A stretch of 50,993 nucleotides of DNA. Origin: Erysipelotrichaceae bacterium. Its GTDB lineage: Bacteria > Bacillota_I > Bacilli_A > Erysipelotrichales > Erysipelotrichaceae. The stretch is taken from contig JAFTCJ010000018.1 in assembly GCA_017454765.1 (NCBI GenBank), positions 1-50,993 of the forward strand, given 5' to 3'. Positions 26,170 to 34,803 of this stretch are shown in pieces. The notes under the pieces are model-generated. The model was not told the DNA's origin. It searched no databases and saw only the letters and a list, made by a program, of their open reading frames with translations. Position numbers and translations under genes: made by a program. Numbering within the stretch: the stretch's first letter is position 1; each line of letters starts with the position of its first letter.

Positions 26170-26718
26170 CTAAAGTTTCTTTACCATCATCCAGGCATCG
26201 GCATAAGTACCGTCCTGATACTTCAGACAGTGCGGTACTTCACCGCATTTTTCAAAACCGAGACTCTCATACAGAGAAATAGCCGGCTGATTAGTGCTGA
26301 TCACTTCCAGTTCGGCCTGTTCATAGCCGACTCTTCTGGCGACATCAAGGATGTTGGTCATCATGACTGTACCGATCCCTCTGTTCCAGTAATCCTTATA
26401 TAATGCGATCGCGACCGAAGCTCTGTGGGCAAATCTCTTCATCTTTGACACAGACATCAGCGAACAGTTGCCGATATGTCTGTCGCCGTCAAATGCCAGC
26501 AGCATCAGTTCCTTGGGAGAATCATTTTTCTCCTGAATGATCTTTTCTTCCTGTTCGACGCTCAGATCGACTTCTCCCGGTTCTCTTGCCGTAAACGGTG
26601 TCTCTGCCGCAGTCTTACCCAGATAATCGGTCAGAGCCTTCGCATCCGAAAGCTGTGCGTTTCTAAGTGTGATCTCAGATCCGCTTTTGTCTTTAAATGT
26701 AATCTTATCGAATTTCAT
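26170..26718 (-). CDS. GNAT N-acetyltransferase, RimJ/RimL-like
   Basis: A 182-residue GNAT protein. The acetyl-CoA signature YWNRGIGTVMMTNILD (about 132-147) and ELEVISTNQPAISLYESLGF near the C-terminus are typical of acetyltransferases acting on amines or protein N-termini. It lies 10 bp after kbl and 2 bp before the next gene. It is not closely similar to the GNAT at 24921. Confidence 0.87.
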   Translation of the reverse strand: MKFDKITFKDKSGSEITLRNAQLSDAKALTDYLGKTAAETPFTAREPGEVDLSVEQEEKIIQEKNDSPKELMLLAFDGDRHIGNCSLMSVSKMKRFAHRASVAIALYKDYWNRGIGTVMMTNILDVARRVGYEQAELEVISTNQPAISLYESLGFEKCGEVPHCLKYQDGTYADAWMMVKKL

Positions 26719-26728
26719 ATGCTATATT

Positions 26729-27922
26729 CTATAAACCCATTTCTTCTCTTACTTGTTTGAAACAATCAATGACGAAATCAATATCTTCCTTTGTATGATC
26801 GGCACAGACCTGTGTGCGAATCCTGGCCTTTCCCTTGGGAACCACCGGATAAGAGAAAGCGACGACATAGACGCCCTTCTCCACCATCCTTCTGGCAAAT
26901 TCCGCTGTGATTTTCTCGTCGTAGAACATGACCGGAACACAGGGATGGACACCGTCGATGATGTCAAAACCTTCTTCCTTCAGTCTCTTCCGATAATAGG
27001 AAGTCACATCCTCCAGATGATCTCTGAGCGCCGTGCTTTCCTCCAGCATCGTAAACAGTTCAAGCGCCGCACCGACAATGGCCGGAGCCACGGAGTTGGA
27101 GAACAGATACGGACGGGAACGCTGACGCAGCAGATCGATGATCTCCTTTCTGCCTGTCGTATAGCCGCCGGATGCGCCACCTAAAGCTTTTCCCAGAGTA
27201 CCGGTGATGATATCGACTCTACCTTCCACGCCGTTATATTCGGATGTACCTTTACCTGTCTTGCCGACAAAGCCGACTGCATGGGAATCATCCACCATGA
27301 CCAGAGCATCATACTTGTCCGCCAGATCACAGACACCTTTCAGATTGGCGATGATGCCGTCCATCGAGAAGACACCGTCGGTCGCGATCAGTTTGATCCT
27401 TGCGCCGTTTTCATCAGCTTCCTGCAGTTTGGCCTCCAGATCGGCCATATCATTGTTTTTGTAACGGTAACGCTTTGCCTTACACAGACGGATACCGTCG
27501 ATGATGGAAGCATGGTTCAGTTCGTCGGAAATGACGGCATCGTTTTCTCCTAATAATGTCTCAAACAGACCGCCGTTGGCATCGAAGCAGGAGGAATACA
27601 GAATCGTATCATCCGTGCACAGGAAGTGCGAGATCTTCTCTTCCAGCCGCTTGTGGATATCCTGCGTTCCGCAGATGAAACGCACCGAAGCAACACCGAA
27701 ACCTCTTTCATCATAAGTCCTTTTTGCCGCTTCGATCAGACGCTCATTGTCGCCCAGACCCAGATAGTTGTTGGCGCACATGCACAATACGTCACGCCCG
27801 TCTTCCAGTCTGACATGGGCACCCTGCGGTGACACCAGAGGAAGTTCGCCCTTGAACAGGCCCGCTTCCCTTATCTTATCTACTTCCTCACGGTAGGAAG
27901 CCAGTACTTCTTTCTTATTCAT
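26729..27922 (-). CDS. kbl: Glycine C-acetyltransferase (2-amino-3-ketobutyrate CoA ligase)
   Basis: A 397-residue PLP enzyme that splits 2-amino-3-ketobutyrate with CoA into glycine and acetyl-CoA. It has CANNYLGL (about 50-57), the aspartate and histidine of [11 protein letters not shown] near 210, and the PLP lysine in [13 protein letters not shown] near 244, all typical of the alpha-oxoamine synthase family. Its start overlaps the tdh stop by 8 nt, giving the standard tdh-kbl threonine pathway. Confidence 0.96.
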   Translation of the reverse strand: MNKKEVLASYREEVDKIREAGLFKGELPLVSPQGAHVRLEDGRDVLCMCANNYLGLGDNERLIEAAKRTYDERGFGVASVRFICGTQDIHKRLEEKISHFLCTDDTILYSSCFDANGGLFETLLGENDAVISDELNHASIIDGIRLCKAKRYRYKNNDMADLEAKLQEADENGARIKLIATDGVFSMDGIIANLKGVCDLADKYDALVMVDDSHAVGFVGKTGKGTSEYNGVEGRVDIITGTLGKALGGASGGYTTGRKEIIDLLRQRSRPYLFSNSVAPAIVGAALELFTMLEESTALRDHLEDVTSYYRKRLKEEGFDIIDGVHPCVPVMFYDEKITAEFARRMVEKGVYVVAFSYPVVPKGKARIRTQVCADHTKEDIDFVIDCFKQVREEMGL

Positions 27923-28991
27923 CCTTTACCTCCAGTTCATTGATATGTGCCCAGTCCATGATGACCTTGCCCGAACGGCCTGACAGCATGGCCTCAAATC
28001 CTTTTTCATAATCCCTGACATCGATCCTGTGGGTGATGATCTTGGAGATATCCAGTCCCGCTTCGATCATCGTCGTCATCTTGTACCAGGTATCCCATAC
28101 CTTTCTGCCGTAGATGCCCTTGAGATGGATGCCGTTGAAGATCACGGTCTCCAGATCGACAGTCGTATGATCGTTCTGCAGACCCAGCAGACAGATCTTG
28201 CCGCCGTGCTTCATGTTGTGGATCATCTGATTCAGAGCAGCCTGCGATCCCGACATCTCCATGCCGACATCGAAGCCCTCCTTCATGCCGATCTGCTTCA
28301 TGACATCTTCAAGCTTCTCTTCATTCAGGTTGACGGTCCTGGTCGCGCCCAGTTCCTTTGCCAGATTCAGCCGGTAATCATTGAAATCAGTCACCACGAC
28401 ATGTCTGGCTCCGGAGAACTTCGCGATCGCTGCCGCCATGCAGCCGATCGGACCTGCTCCGGCGATCATGACATCTTCGCCCAGTACATCATAGGACAGT
28501 GCCGTATGCGTGGCGTTGCCATACGGATCAAAGATCGCATACAGCTCTTCCGGGATCGATTTCTTGCAAGGCCAGACATTGGAAGAAGGAATCACCAGAT
28601 ATTCCGCAAAGGCACCGTTGCGGTTGACACCGACGCCTTTGGCGTTCTTGCAGTTCTCCTTGTGTCCTTCCAGACAGTTGCGGCACTTGCCGCAGGTAAT
28701 ATGTCCTTCACCGGAGACAAAGTCACCCGGTTTGAAGCCTTCCACGCCCGGACCGGTCTCCACCACTTCACCGACATATTCATGTCCGATCGTCAGACCG
28801 ATCGGAATGGTCTTTTTCGCCCAGTCGTTCCACTGATAAATATGAACATCCGTACCACAGATCGCCGTTTTGCGGATCTTGATTTTGACGTCGTTATAGC
28901 CGACATTCGGGATCTCGACACGCTTCATCGTTACACCGACATCGTCTCTGTCCTTTACGATCGCCCACATCTTTGAGTCATTATAAGCCAC
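27915..28991 (-). CDS. tdh: L-threonine 3-dehydrogenase
   Basis: A 358-residue zinc alcohol-dehydrogenase-type enzyme that oxidises threonine to 2-amino-3-ketobutyrate with NAD. The catalytic zinc site uses [10 protein letters not shown] and GHEYVGEV; the structural zinc loop is [15 protein letters not shown] (about 98-112); the NAD fold has [17 protein letters not shown]. It starts with GTG at 28991 behind a strong AAGGAGG. It is the head of the nine-gene run. A TAAAAT box about 50 bp upstream may be its -10; no riboswitch was seen. Confidence 0.96.
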   Translation of the reverse strand: MAYNDSKMWAIVKDRDDVGVTMKRVEIPNVGYNDVKIKIRKTAICGTDVHIYQWNDWAKKTIPIGLTIGHEYVGEVVETGPGVEGFKPGDFVSGEGHITCGKCRNCLEGHKENCKNAKGVGVNRNGAFAEYLVIPSSNVWPCKKSIPEELYAIFDPYGNATHTALSYDVLGEDVMIAGAGPIGCMAAAIAKFSGARHVVVTDFNDYRLNLAKELGATRTVNLNEEKLEDVMKQIGMKEGFDVGMEMSGSQAALNQMIHNMKHGGKICLLGLQNDHTTVDLETVIFNGIHLKGIYGRKVWDTWYKMTTMIEAGLDISKIITHRIDVRDYEKGFEAMLSGRSGKVIMDWAHINELEVKDE

Positions 28992-29072
28992 GGTTTGCCT
29001 CCTTAGAATGATATTTGATACCTATAATCCTTCAGCTATTATTTTAGCAGATTATCGCCACCCGAATAATCA

Positions 29073-29100
29073 AAAACAGATATCAGACGATATCTGTTTT
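29073..29100. terminator. Terminator after the MarR gene
   Basis: AAAACAGATATC / GATATCTGTTTT, 12 perfect pairs with a 4-base loop; A and T runs on both sides make it work in both directions. Confidence 0.85.
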
Positions 29101-29122
29101 GAAAAAAGTTTCCGGATGAAGA

Positions 29123-29560
29123 TCAGTCTTCCCCATCTGTCTCCAGGTTATGCAGGATCTTCTCCAGCGTCTTTTCGAAACGCAGGATCTCGCTCTCCTT
29201 CATACCTCTGTAAAGTTCATCATTCACGATCTCCAGGACCCTGTCGACGCGCTTTTTCTGCCGTCGTGCCTTCGGTGTCAGTTTCACCAGTGTGCTTCGG
29301 CGGTCTTTGGAATTCTCCGTCTTTTCGATCAGTCCCTGCTGTTCCATCCTTTCCAGCATGGAAGTCAGGGACGTCTTCGCAAATCCTGTCGCCTCGCCGA
29401 TCTGCCTGATGCTCATGCACTTTCTGTCATAGAGCGAATAAATGATGATTCCCTGGGCGGCATTGATGTCGCTGACCTTTTCCTTCTTCAGCAGCTCATT
29501 TGCCCTTCTGCCCGTCAGTTTGTAGATCTGCCCGATAAGATATCCTCCGTTATACTGCAT
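29123..29560 (-). CDS. MarR-family transcriptional regulator
   Basis: A 145-residue MarR-type winged-helix repressor. KVSDINAAQGIIIYSLYD is the early helix; IRQIGEATGFAKTSLTSMLERMEQQGLIEK is the recognition helix-turn-helix; DRRSTLVKLTPKAR is the wing. The ATG at 29560 is chosen because GCGAGGT lies just upstream and a TATAAT box (29600-29605) is 40 bp before; a start at 29617 would lie upstream of that promoter. It follows the phosphate-symporter gene and probably regulates itself through a palindrome at its promoter. Confidence 0.88.
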   Translation of the reverse strand: MQYNGGYLIGQIYKLTGRRANELLKKEKVSDINAAQGIIIYSLYDRKCMSIRQIGEATGFAKTSLTSMLERMEQQGLIEKTENSKDRRSTLVKLTPKARRQKKRVDRVLEIVNDELYRGMKESEILRFEKTLEKILHNLETDGED

Positions 29561-29599
29561 TGTTACCTCGCTTTCTTCAGGGGATTTACGAACATTCTC

Positions 29600-29628
29600 A
29601 TTATATGAAAAGGCCATTTACTGGCCTT
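29600..29628 (-). promoter_or_regulatory. marR promoter with palindromic operator
   Basis: A perfect TATAAT (29600-29605, minus strand) has no matching -35; in its place is the perfect inverted repeat AAGGCCA-GTAAA-TGGCCTT (29610-29628), extended on both sides to TATATGAA-type arms with a 2-base insertion. MarR proteins bind such palindromes in their own promoters. It also spans the stop codon of the symporter gene, so it could double as a weak terminator. Confidence 0.5.
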
Positions 29629-31237
29629 CATATATTTCACAAAGATTTTCCGCTATATTCATGATGTGATCGCCGATCCTTTCGATATCGATCAGCAGTT
29701 CCGAATAAATCACACCGGATTCTGTTTCATCCCTGTCATTCTTGATCCTTTCGATCTCAACATCACGGTAACGGGAGCATAGTTCATCGATCTGTTCTTC
29801 GTTCTTTCTGATCAGCGTAAACAGTTCCCTGTTATCCGATTCGATGATCTGATTGATCAGATGCAGCGAATTAAACAGTATCTCCGAGAGCTCATGCAGT
29901 TCATCGTAAGTCTCAACCGAGAAAGACAGGTCATTGCCGATCATATCCTCACCGGCCTCAGCGATATTCATCGCATGATCGCTCATCCGTTCCATATCGA
30001 CATTCATCGAGAACAATGAAGCAGCCTGCCTTGATTCCTCCATATTGGTATTGCTGGCCATCAGCAGCAGCAGGTTGCGGGAGATGCCCTTGTTGATCTG
30101 GTTGACCTTGTTTTCATTCTCCCTGATCCGTTCGATCTCGGAATAATGTTCAAGCAGCGCTACAAGACCTCTCTGGATACTTTCCTGAACAAAATCGAAC
30201 ATATTGGCCATTTCGATGTTGATCGAGAAAATGTTGAACGCAGTATTGTTTTCTGTCTTGACCGTCGGTTCGACTTCAGGCTGCAGATGTTTCTCCGTTC
30301 CCTGGTCGGGAATGAAGAAATAAGCAATCTTTGCGAGTGCCTTGGCAAACGGGAAACAGACCAGACCGGTCACGACATTGGTGAACGTATGCATCATTGC
30401 GATCTGTTTCACAACATTGCCCGGAGCGATCATCTGATACCACCTGTCAAAAGGCAGGAACGAATACAGGATCGTAAACAGGACGGCATTCACAATGTTG
30501 AACGTCAGGTTGATGATCGACACGCGCTTGGCATCCCTGTTGAAACTCAGTGATGCCAGCATCGCCGTCGTGCAGGAACCGATGTTCTGGCCTAAGTTGA
30601 AGAACATGACGTCCTGAATTGCAACAAGGTTACTCTTGGCAAGAGACTGTATGATACCCAGCGATGCACTTGACGACTGCACGATCGTTGTCAGAACAAA
30701 ACCGACCATGATGCCAAAGATCGGATTCTGCATGTTCGAGAGCAGATTCAGGAAAAACGGCATGTTGCCCAAAGGCTTCAGACCTCCGGACATTGTATCC
30801 ATGCCGATAAAGACGAAGCCCAGACCCATCATGATCTCGCCGATTGCATTGAGTCTGTCGTTCTTGACAAACATGATCAGACACACGCCGATAAAGGCCA
30901 GGAACGGAGCTACCAGGCCTACGTCCAGTGCCATCAGGTGGCCGGTGATCGTCGTGCCGATGTTGCTGCCGAGAATGACATAGACTGTCTGCTCGACCCG
31001 CATGATCCCGGCGTTGACAAAACTGACGAGCATGCTTGTCGTCGCTCCCGAAGACTGGACCAGCGCCGTCACCAGCATACCTGCCAGCAAGGCAACGATC
31101 GGTTTCTTCGTCAGCTTTTCCAGTACGTCCTGCAGTTTGCCTCCGGCCATGTGCTTGAAGCCGCTCCCCATGACCTCCATGCCATAGAGGAAGATGGCCA
31201 GACCGCTCAGAACTGCCAAAATATCCGTGAATTTCAT
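29618..31237 (-). CDS. Na/phosphate cotransporter (NptA type) with PhoU-like domain
   Basis: A 539-residue protein. The first 310 residues hold two copies of the Na-Pi cotransport repeat with the signature QSSGATTSMLVSFV and its partner QSSSASLGIIQSL, and about eight membrane spans; the rest is a PhoU-like helical domain (SDHAMNIAEAGEDM and RIGDHIMNIAENLCEIY). It likely moves phosphate with sodium under PhoU-type control. The ATG at 31237 is preferred to the GTG at 31243, because an extended -10 puts the transcription start near 31241. It has no ribosome site. Confidence 0.9.
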   Translation of the reverse strand: MKFTDILAVLSGLAIFLYGMEVMGSGFKHMAGGKLQDVLEKLTKKPIVALLAGMLVTALVQSSGATTSMLVSFVNAGIMRVEQTVYVILGSNIGTTITGHLMALDVGLVAPFLAFIGVCLIMFVKNDRLNAIGEIMMGLGFVFIGMDTMSGGLKPLGNMPFFLNLLSNMQNPIFGIMVGFVLTTIVQSSSASLGIIQSLAKSNLVAIQDVMFFNLGQNIGSCTTAMLASLSFNRDAKRVSIINLTFNIVNAVLFTILYSFLPFDRWYQMIAPGNVVKQIAMMHTFTNVVTGLVCFPFAKALAKIAYFFIPDQGTEKHLQPEVEPTVKTENNTAFNIFSINIEMANMFDFVQESIQRGLVALLEHYSEIERIRENENKVNQINKGISRNLLLLMASNTNMEESRQAASLFSMNVDMERMSDHAMNIAEAGEDMIGNDLSFSVETYDELHELSEILFNSLHLINQIIESDNRELFTLIRKNEEQIDELCSRYRDVEIERIKNDRDETESGVIYSELLIDIERIGDHIMNIAENLCEIYEGQ

Positions 31238-31247
31238 TTGCACTTTA

Positions 31248-31256
31248 ATAATAACA
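31248..31256 (-). promoter_or_regulatory. Extended -10 promoter of the NptA-like gene
   Basis: TG-T-TATTAT (minus strand) ends ten bases before the ATG at 31237, giving a leader of about 3-5 bases and no room for a Shine-Dalgarno. Confidence 0.5.
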
Positions 31257-31278
31257 GATTATTCCTTTTTCTCATAGA

Positions 31279-31304
31279 AAAACCGCAGATCACTCTGCGG
31301 TTTT
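31279..31304. terminator. Terminator of the zinc-ribbon/TPM/SPFH operon
   Basis: AAAACCGCAGA / TCTGCGGTTTT with a 4-base loop; T-tract on the minus strand, 20 bp after the SPFH stop. Confidence 0.88.
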
Positions 31305-31323
31305 CATGAGATTTTCTTTAAAT

Positions 31324-32397
31324 CTAGTGAAGTGCTTTGCCACAGTTCGGGCAGAAGTTTGCGCCTGCAGGAAGTGCTGCGCCGCAGAATGGGCAGTATC
31401 CGCCACCACCCTGAGCAGCGCCGTTATTGCCCTGCAGGAACTGTGAACCGGTGTTCGTCGCCATATTGACATTCATGAAACCGGTCGCAGCGCCGTTAGC
31501 GTTGTTGGCTGCATCCCTGATCGCATCGGCAGTTGCCGTGATGATCGTAGCGTTGGCCGTAGCCTGATCCTTATTGATGGCAGAGAACTGGATGTTCTTG
31601 ATCTTTTCCGCATCAGCTTCCGGAATCGTGACGGAATTGATGGTCAGCGACTCAAAAGCGATACCTCTCTTCTCTTCCCAGTCATACTTCAGAGCTTCTC
31701 TCAAAGCTTCCTTGATCTCAGCTGTGTGCAAAGGCAGTTCGGAATAACGGATGCCCTGGGCAGCCAGTCTGCCGAATGCAGGATTGAGCGCATCCAGCAT
31801 TTCCGACTTCATGATCGGAAGCAGTTCATCCTTGTCATATCTGGCAGCCTTGTTTCCGGCGACTTTCTGATAAAAGATGACCGGATCAACGATCTTGAAT
31901 GAGAATTCACCGTTGCATCTGACAGAGATCTCGACTTCGGAACCGGTTGAAGGATCGAATACGACTCTGAACGGAATCGGAGTGGATGTGCCGAAACGGT
32001 TGTCCATGATCTCCTTGGTGTTGACATAGTAAACACGCTGAGACTTGTTGACCTCACCGCCGAATGTGAATCTGTCGACAGCCTCTTTGAAGGAAGCCTT
32101 CAGACCCTCAAGACCGCCGTCGAAGATAGACGGAGACAGCGATGAATCGAATGTGTAGTTACCCGGCTCTGCAGCAACTTCCAGAATATTGCCCTCTTCC
32201 ACAACAAGAGCACACTGTCCTTCGTTGACGACGATACCGGAACCGTTGGTGATGACTTCACCTGAACCGCCGAAGCCTCTCTTGGTGCCTTTGACCATCA
32301 GAGTATCGTTATTCAGCGAATCACAGACGAAATAATCCTTCCAAGTGTCTAAGACCGTGCCGATGACGGAACCGGCCAATGCTTTAACTAAACCCAT
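31324..32397 (-). CDS. SPFH-domain protein with C-terminal zinc ribbon (YdjI-like)
   Basis: A 357-residue protein of the SPFH/stomatin group often labelled virion core protein, like B. subtilis YdjI. An SPFH body (about 20-250; YFVCDSLNNDTLMVKG, QRVYYVNTKEIMDN, IRYSELPLHTAEIKEALREAL) leads to a low-complexity Ala/Asn/Gly linker and a final zinc ribbon CPFCGAALPAGANFCPNCGK (334-353, two CxxC pairs). In B. subtilis YdjI works with membrane proteins YdjG and YdjH and recruits PspA; the same three-gene order is here, without pspA in view. AAAGGAGG precedes the ATG. Confidence 0.9.
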   Translation of the reverse strand: MGLVKALAGSVIGTVLDTWKDYFVCDSLNNDTLMVKGTKRGFGGSGEVITNGSGIVVNEGQCALVVEEGNILEVAAEPGNYTFDSSLSPSIFDGGLEGLKASFKEAVDRFTFGGEVNKSQRVYYVNTKEIMDNRFGTSTPIPFRVVFDPSTGSEVEISVRCNGEFSFKIVDPVIFYQKVAGNKAARYDKDELLPIMKSEMLDALNPAFGRLAAQGIRYSELPLHTAEIKEALREALKYDWEEKRGIAFESLTINSVTIPEADAEKIKNIQFSAINKDQATANATIITATADAIRDAANNANGAATGFMNVNMATNTGSQFLQGNNGAAQGGGGYCPFCGAALPAGANFCPNCGKALH

Positions 32398-32428
32398 TTT
32401 TATTCCTCCTTTGATTTAATTATTTATT

Positions 32429-33679
32429 CTAAAAGTGTCCGCCATGTCCGCCATGGGTAGAACCACTTGAAGAAGTGTGTACATGTGAACCGCCTCCGCC
32501 GAATGATGACGGGCCGGAGTGGTTCATGGAATCATCACGTCTTGGACGGTGCGTCCTGGTGACGTGTCTGTTTACCAGCATATCCGAAGCACCGTTGATG
32601 TAGAAACTGTTGTTCACGATATAGTTCCTCGCATAATGCTGTCTGGATACACTGTGCATATTTGCCTTTAGAGACAGAGAAGTGATCAGCGAGGAGATCG
32701 CTCCGACGATCGCCGAGATACCGACATTGAGTGCGCCGAAGACGCTCTTTTTCTCTTTCTGGTTGTTGTTGTCGATGATATCGCCCTTGTTGCCGTTGAT
32801 GATGTACTCCTCGACCCGATCGCCGTACAATACGAAGGCGTCGTAGTACTTCGCATCACCCAGATCATCCATCATCTCATCGACGATCTCATCGATGCCA
32901 TAATCGGTGAAATAATCGATCGCCTTCCCTTTTGTCGAGACATACCAGGTACGATCTCCCATATCCAGCAGGAACAGCAGGCCGTCCTGACCGTACTGGC
33001 TGTAATCGTAGAAGTCATCGGCGTAATCACCTGCCGACATGCCGTTGAGTGAGTTGGTCGTGACGATGACGGTATCAAAACCGTATTTATCCTTGATCTT
33101 CTGCAGCTTACGGTTGAGCTTCTCCTCCTCCGCATCGCTCAGCAGATCCGCGTAGTCGTTGACCAGCGCCTTCTTCACTGCGACCGGTGCATCGCTGTCG
33201 TAGACCTTCTCATTGACCAGCTTCACGACATACTGGTAACAGTTGACGATGCCCTCATAGAAGGCATTGGGATCGGAAGCCGATATATCGGAAGCCCTGG
33301 AATAGAAACGATCCCAGATCACATCCGAGCGGTTTAACACTTCGGCTTGAGCCGAACCCCTGGCAGCGACATGGTAACTGCTTTCGCTCATGACGATCGC
33401 TACCGTATTGGCAGCGCCCGCATGATCCTCTACATATTTTTCCGCATATTTCTTTACACTGTCTTCGCTGTTAGGGATCGAAGTGTCGTAGATGAAATAA
33501 ATATCGATATCATAATCTTCCCTGATGTGCTGCAGATCCTCATTGAGGTCATCATACTGCTTCTGACTCATGTAGTCTTCGTAATCAGAGATATACACAT
33601 GATTTTCAGCCGCAGATACATTGCATACAGATAAAGCCGTCAGCAGTATCAGGATCAGTGATTTCATTACTCTCTTCAT
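32429..33679 (-). CDS. TPM-domain membrane protein (YdjH-like)
   Basis: A 416-residue protein. A signal peptide (1-24, ending VSAAE) is followed by two TPM-type domains (about 25-140 and 165-285; VYISDYEDYMSQKQYDDLNEDLQ and LVNDYADLLSDAEEEKLNRKLQ begin them), then one membrane span near 310-330 and a His/Gly/Ser-rich tail (GPSSFGGGGSHVH, GGHGGHF). Like YdjH of B. subtilis it would sit in the membrane with the TPM domains outside. It lies 4 bp after the zinc-ribbon gene and 31 bp before the SPFH gene. Two TPM domains in one chain is unusual. Confidence 0.85.
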   Translation of the reverse strand: MKRVMKSLILILLTALSVCNVSAAENHVYISDYEDYMSQKQYDDLNEDLQHIREDYDIDIYFIYDTSIPNSEDSVKKYAEKYVEDHAGAANTVAIVMSESSYHVAARGSAQAEVLNRSDVIWDRFYSRASDISASDPNAFYEGIVNCYQYVVKLVNEKVYDSDAPVAVKKALVNDYADLLSDAEEEKLNRKLQKIKDKYGFDTVIVTTNSLNGMSAGDYADDFYDYSQYGQDGLLFLLDMGDRTWYVSTKGKAIDYFTDYGIDEIVDEMMDDLGDAKYYDAFVLYGDRVEEYIINGNKGDIIDNNNQKEKKSVFGALNVGISAIVGAISSLITSLSLKANMHSVSRQHYARNYIVNNSFYINGASDMLVNRHVTRTHRPRRDDSMNHSGPSSFGGGGSHVHTSSSGSTHGGHGGHF

Positions 33680-33683
33680 ATCA

Positions 33684-34727
33684 TCACCTCACCAGATACA
33701 GCAGATACTGTATCACGCTCACCAGCAGGGTCACACCCGCAAACACGCCCGTCGAGATGCCGATCAGTTTCCCGTTGTCCACAGGCAGATCACCGACGAA
33801 CTTGCCGGTCTGACCGTTCATCGCAAAGGTATATTTCTTTCCTTCATAATCGACGTTCAGCAGCCATACGGGATACATCACGTAATCCTGGCTTCCCTGC
33901 GAGATCGAGATCGTTGAAGAAGAAGGAATACAGGTATCATACATACCCGTCGTCGATGAAAACAGAGACGACGTGGAATTGGCGATACGGCTGTTGGCCT
34001 TCTGCCTGGATTCTTCCGCAGAAATATCATATTTATCCGCAAAAAAACCTGCCAGATAGGAATCGTTGAAACCTTTTGCCTTGTCAAGATCAAAAGGCTC
34101 GATCGATTCTGTCAGGGCATCATCCACTTTTGTAGAAGCATCCACCGGAACGCCCGCAAAACGCACTGCACCGGAGCGGAACAGTTTATAGTAACTGGTT
34201 TCGGTGCACATATAATCGCCTTCGTTCCAGTGTCTTACCTTTGTCGCATCGAACCACATCCTGGCATTGGCCTTGCCGCCGAAAAGCCAGTATGGCACAT
34301 AGATGCCCTTCATCTCATCGATGACAGCCTCGCTTCTGAATTTCGCCGGAAGCAGGACCTTTCCCTTGAGATGCTGTCTGTATCTTTCCTTCGCCTGTTT
34401 TTTATCCAATAAGAAAGGAATGACCTTCTTCGGTTTATAGATACCGCTGACATTGGAAACCATAACCACCGGATTGCCGCAGTACGGACAGCTGCTCGCT
34501 GCCGTATCTTTGTCCGCCATGATCGTACCGCCGCAGGACTCACAGGTATAGACAACGATGTTGTCATCTTCCCAGTGTTCCGTACTCACTGTATAGTTGT
34601 TTCCCTCATCAAAGATCTCGGGATCAAAGGTACCGTCACAGTAAGGACATTTCAGTTTCTGAGTCTTTGTATCAAACTCTAAACGGCCTCCGCAGTTAGG
34701 ACATTTGAAATCTTTTAATTCGCTCAT
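33684..34727 (-). CDS. Zinc-ribbon membrane protein (YdjG-like)
   Basis: A 347-residue protein starting with two TFIIB-type zinc ribbons (CPNCGGRLEF..CPYC at 9-29 and CESCGGTIMA..CPYCG at 62-83), a central soluble domain with YVPYWLFGGKANARMWFDATK and FDLDKAKGFNDSYLAGF, and a C-terminal membrane span (about 320-345). It resembles YdjG of B. subtilis, the membrane partner of YdjH and YdjI. First gene of a three-gene operon with a TATAAT promoter and AAGGG ribosome site. Two longer paralogues occur at 40140 and 41768. Confidence 0.87.
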   Translation of the reverse strand: MSELKDFKCPNCGGRLEFDTKTQKLKCPYCDGTFDPEIFDEGNNYTVSTEHWEDDNIVVYTCESCGGTIMADKDTAASSCPYCGNPVVMVSNVSGIYKPKKVIPFLLDKKQAKERYRQHLKGKVLLPAKFRSEAVIDEMKGIYVPYWLFGGKANARMWFDATKVRHWNEGDYMCTETSYYKLFRSGAVRFAGVPVDASTKVDDALTESIEPFDLDKAKGFNDSYLAGFFADKYDISAEESRQKANSRIANSTSSLFSSTTGMYDTCIPSSSTISISQGSQDYVMYPVWLLNVDYEGKKYTFAMNGQTGKFVGDLPVDNGKLIGISTGVFAGVTLLVSVIQYLLYLVR

Positions 34728-34747
34728 TTCCCTTACCTTTACACTTT

Positions 34748-34774
34748 ATTATACATCTTTTTATAGACCGTCAA
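34748..34774 (-). promoter_or_regulatory. Promoter of the ydjGHI-like operon
   Basis: Perfect TATAAT (34748-34753) with TTGACG (34769-34774) on the minus strand; the spacer is short, 15 bp. Leader about 14 bases. Confidence 0.55.
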
Positions 34775-34787
34775 AACAGATACGAAA

Positions 34788-34803
34788 AAAGCCCGAAGGC
34801 TTT
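34788..34803 (-). terminator. Terminator of the VTC/DUF4956/lipoprotein operon
   Basis: Minus strand AAAGCC-TTCG-GGCTTT with a T-tract. It overlaps the stop codon of the lipoprotein gene (34802-34804). Confidence 0.75.

Noticed and set aside
28029..28976. A 315-codon plus-strand open frame across tdh
   Set aside because: It lies entirely antisense to the clear zinc dehydrogenase gene, has no ribosome site and no family motif; it is a by-product of tdh codon use.
28992..29072. Possible riboswitch or T-box upstream of tdh
   Set aside because: The leader is too short, and no T-box sequence or suitable hairpins are visible.
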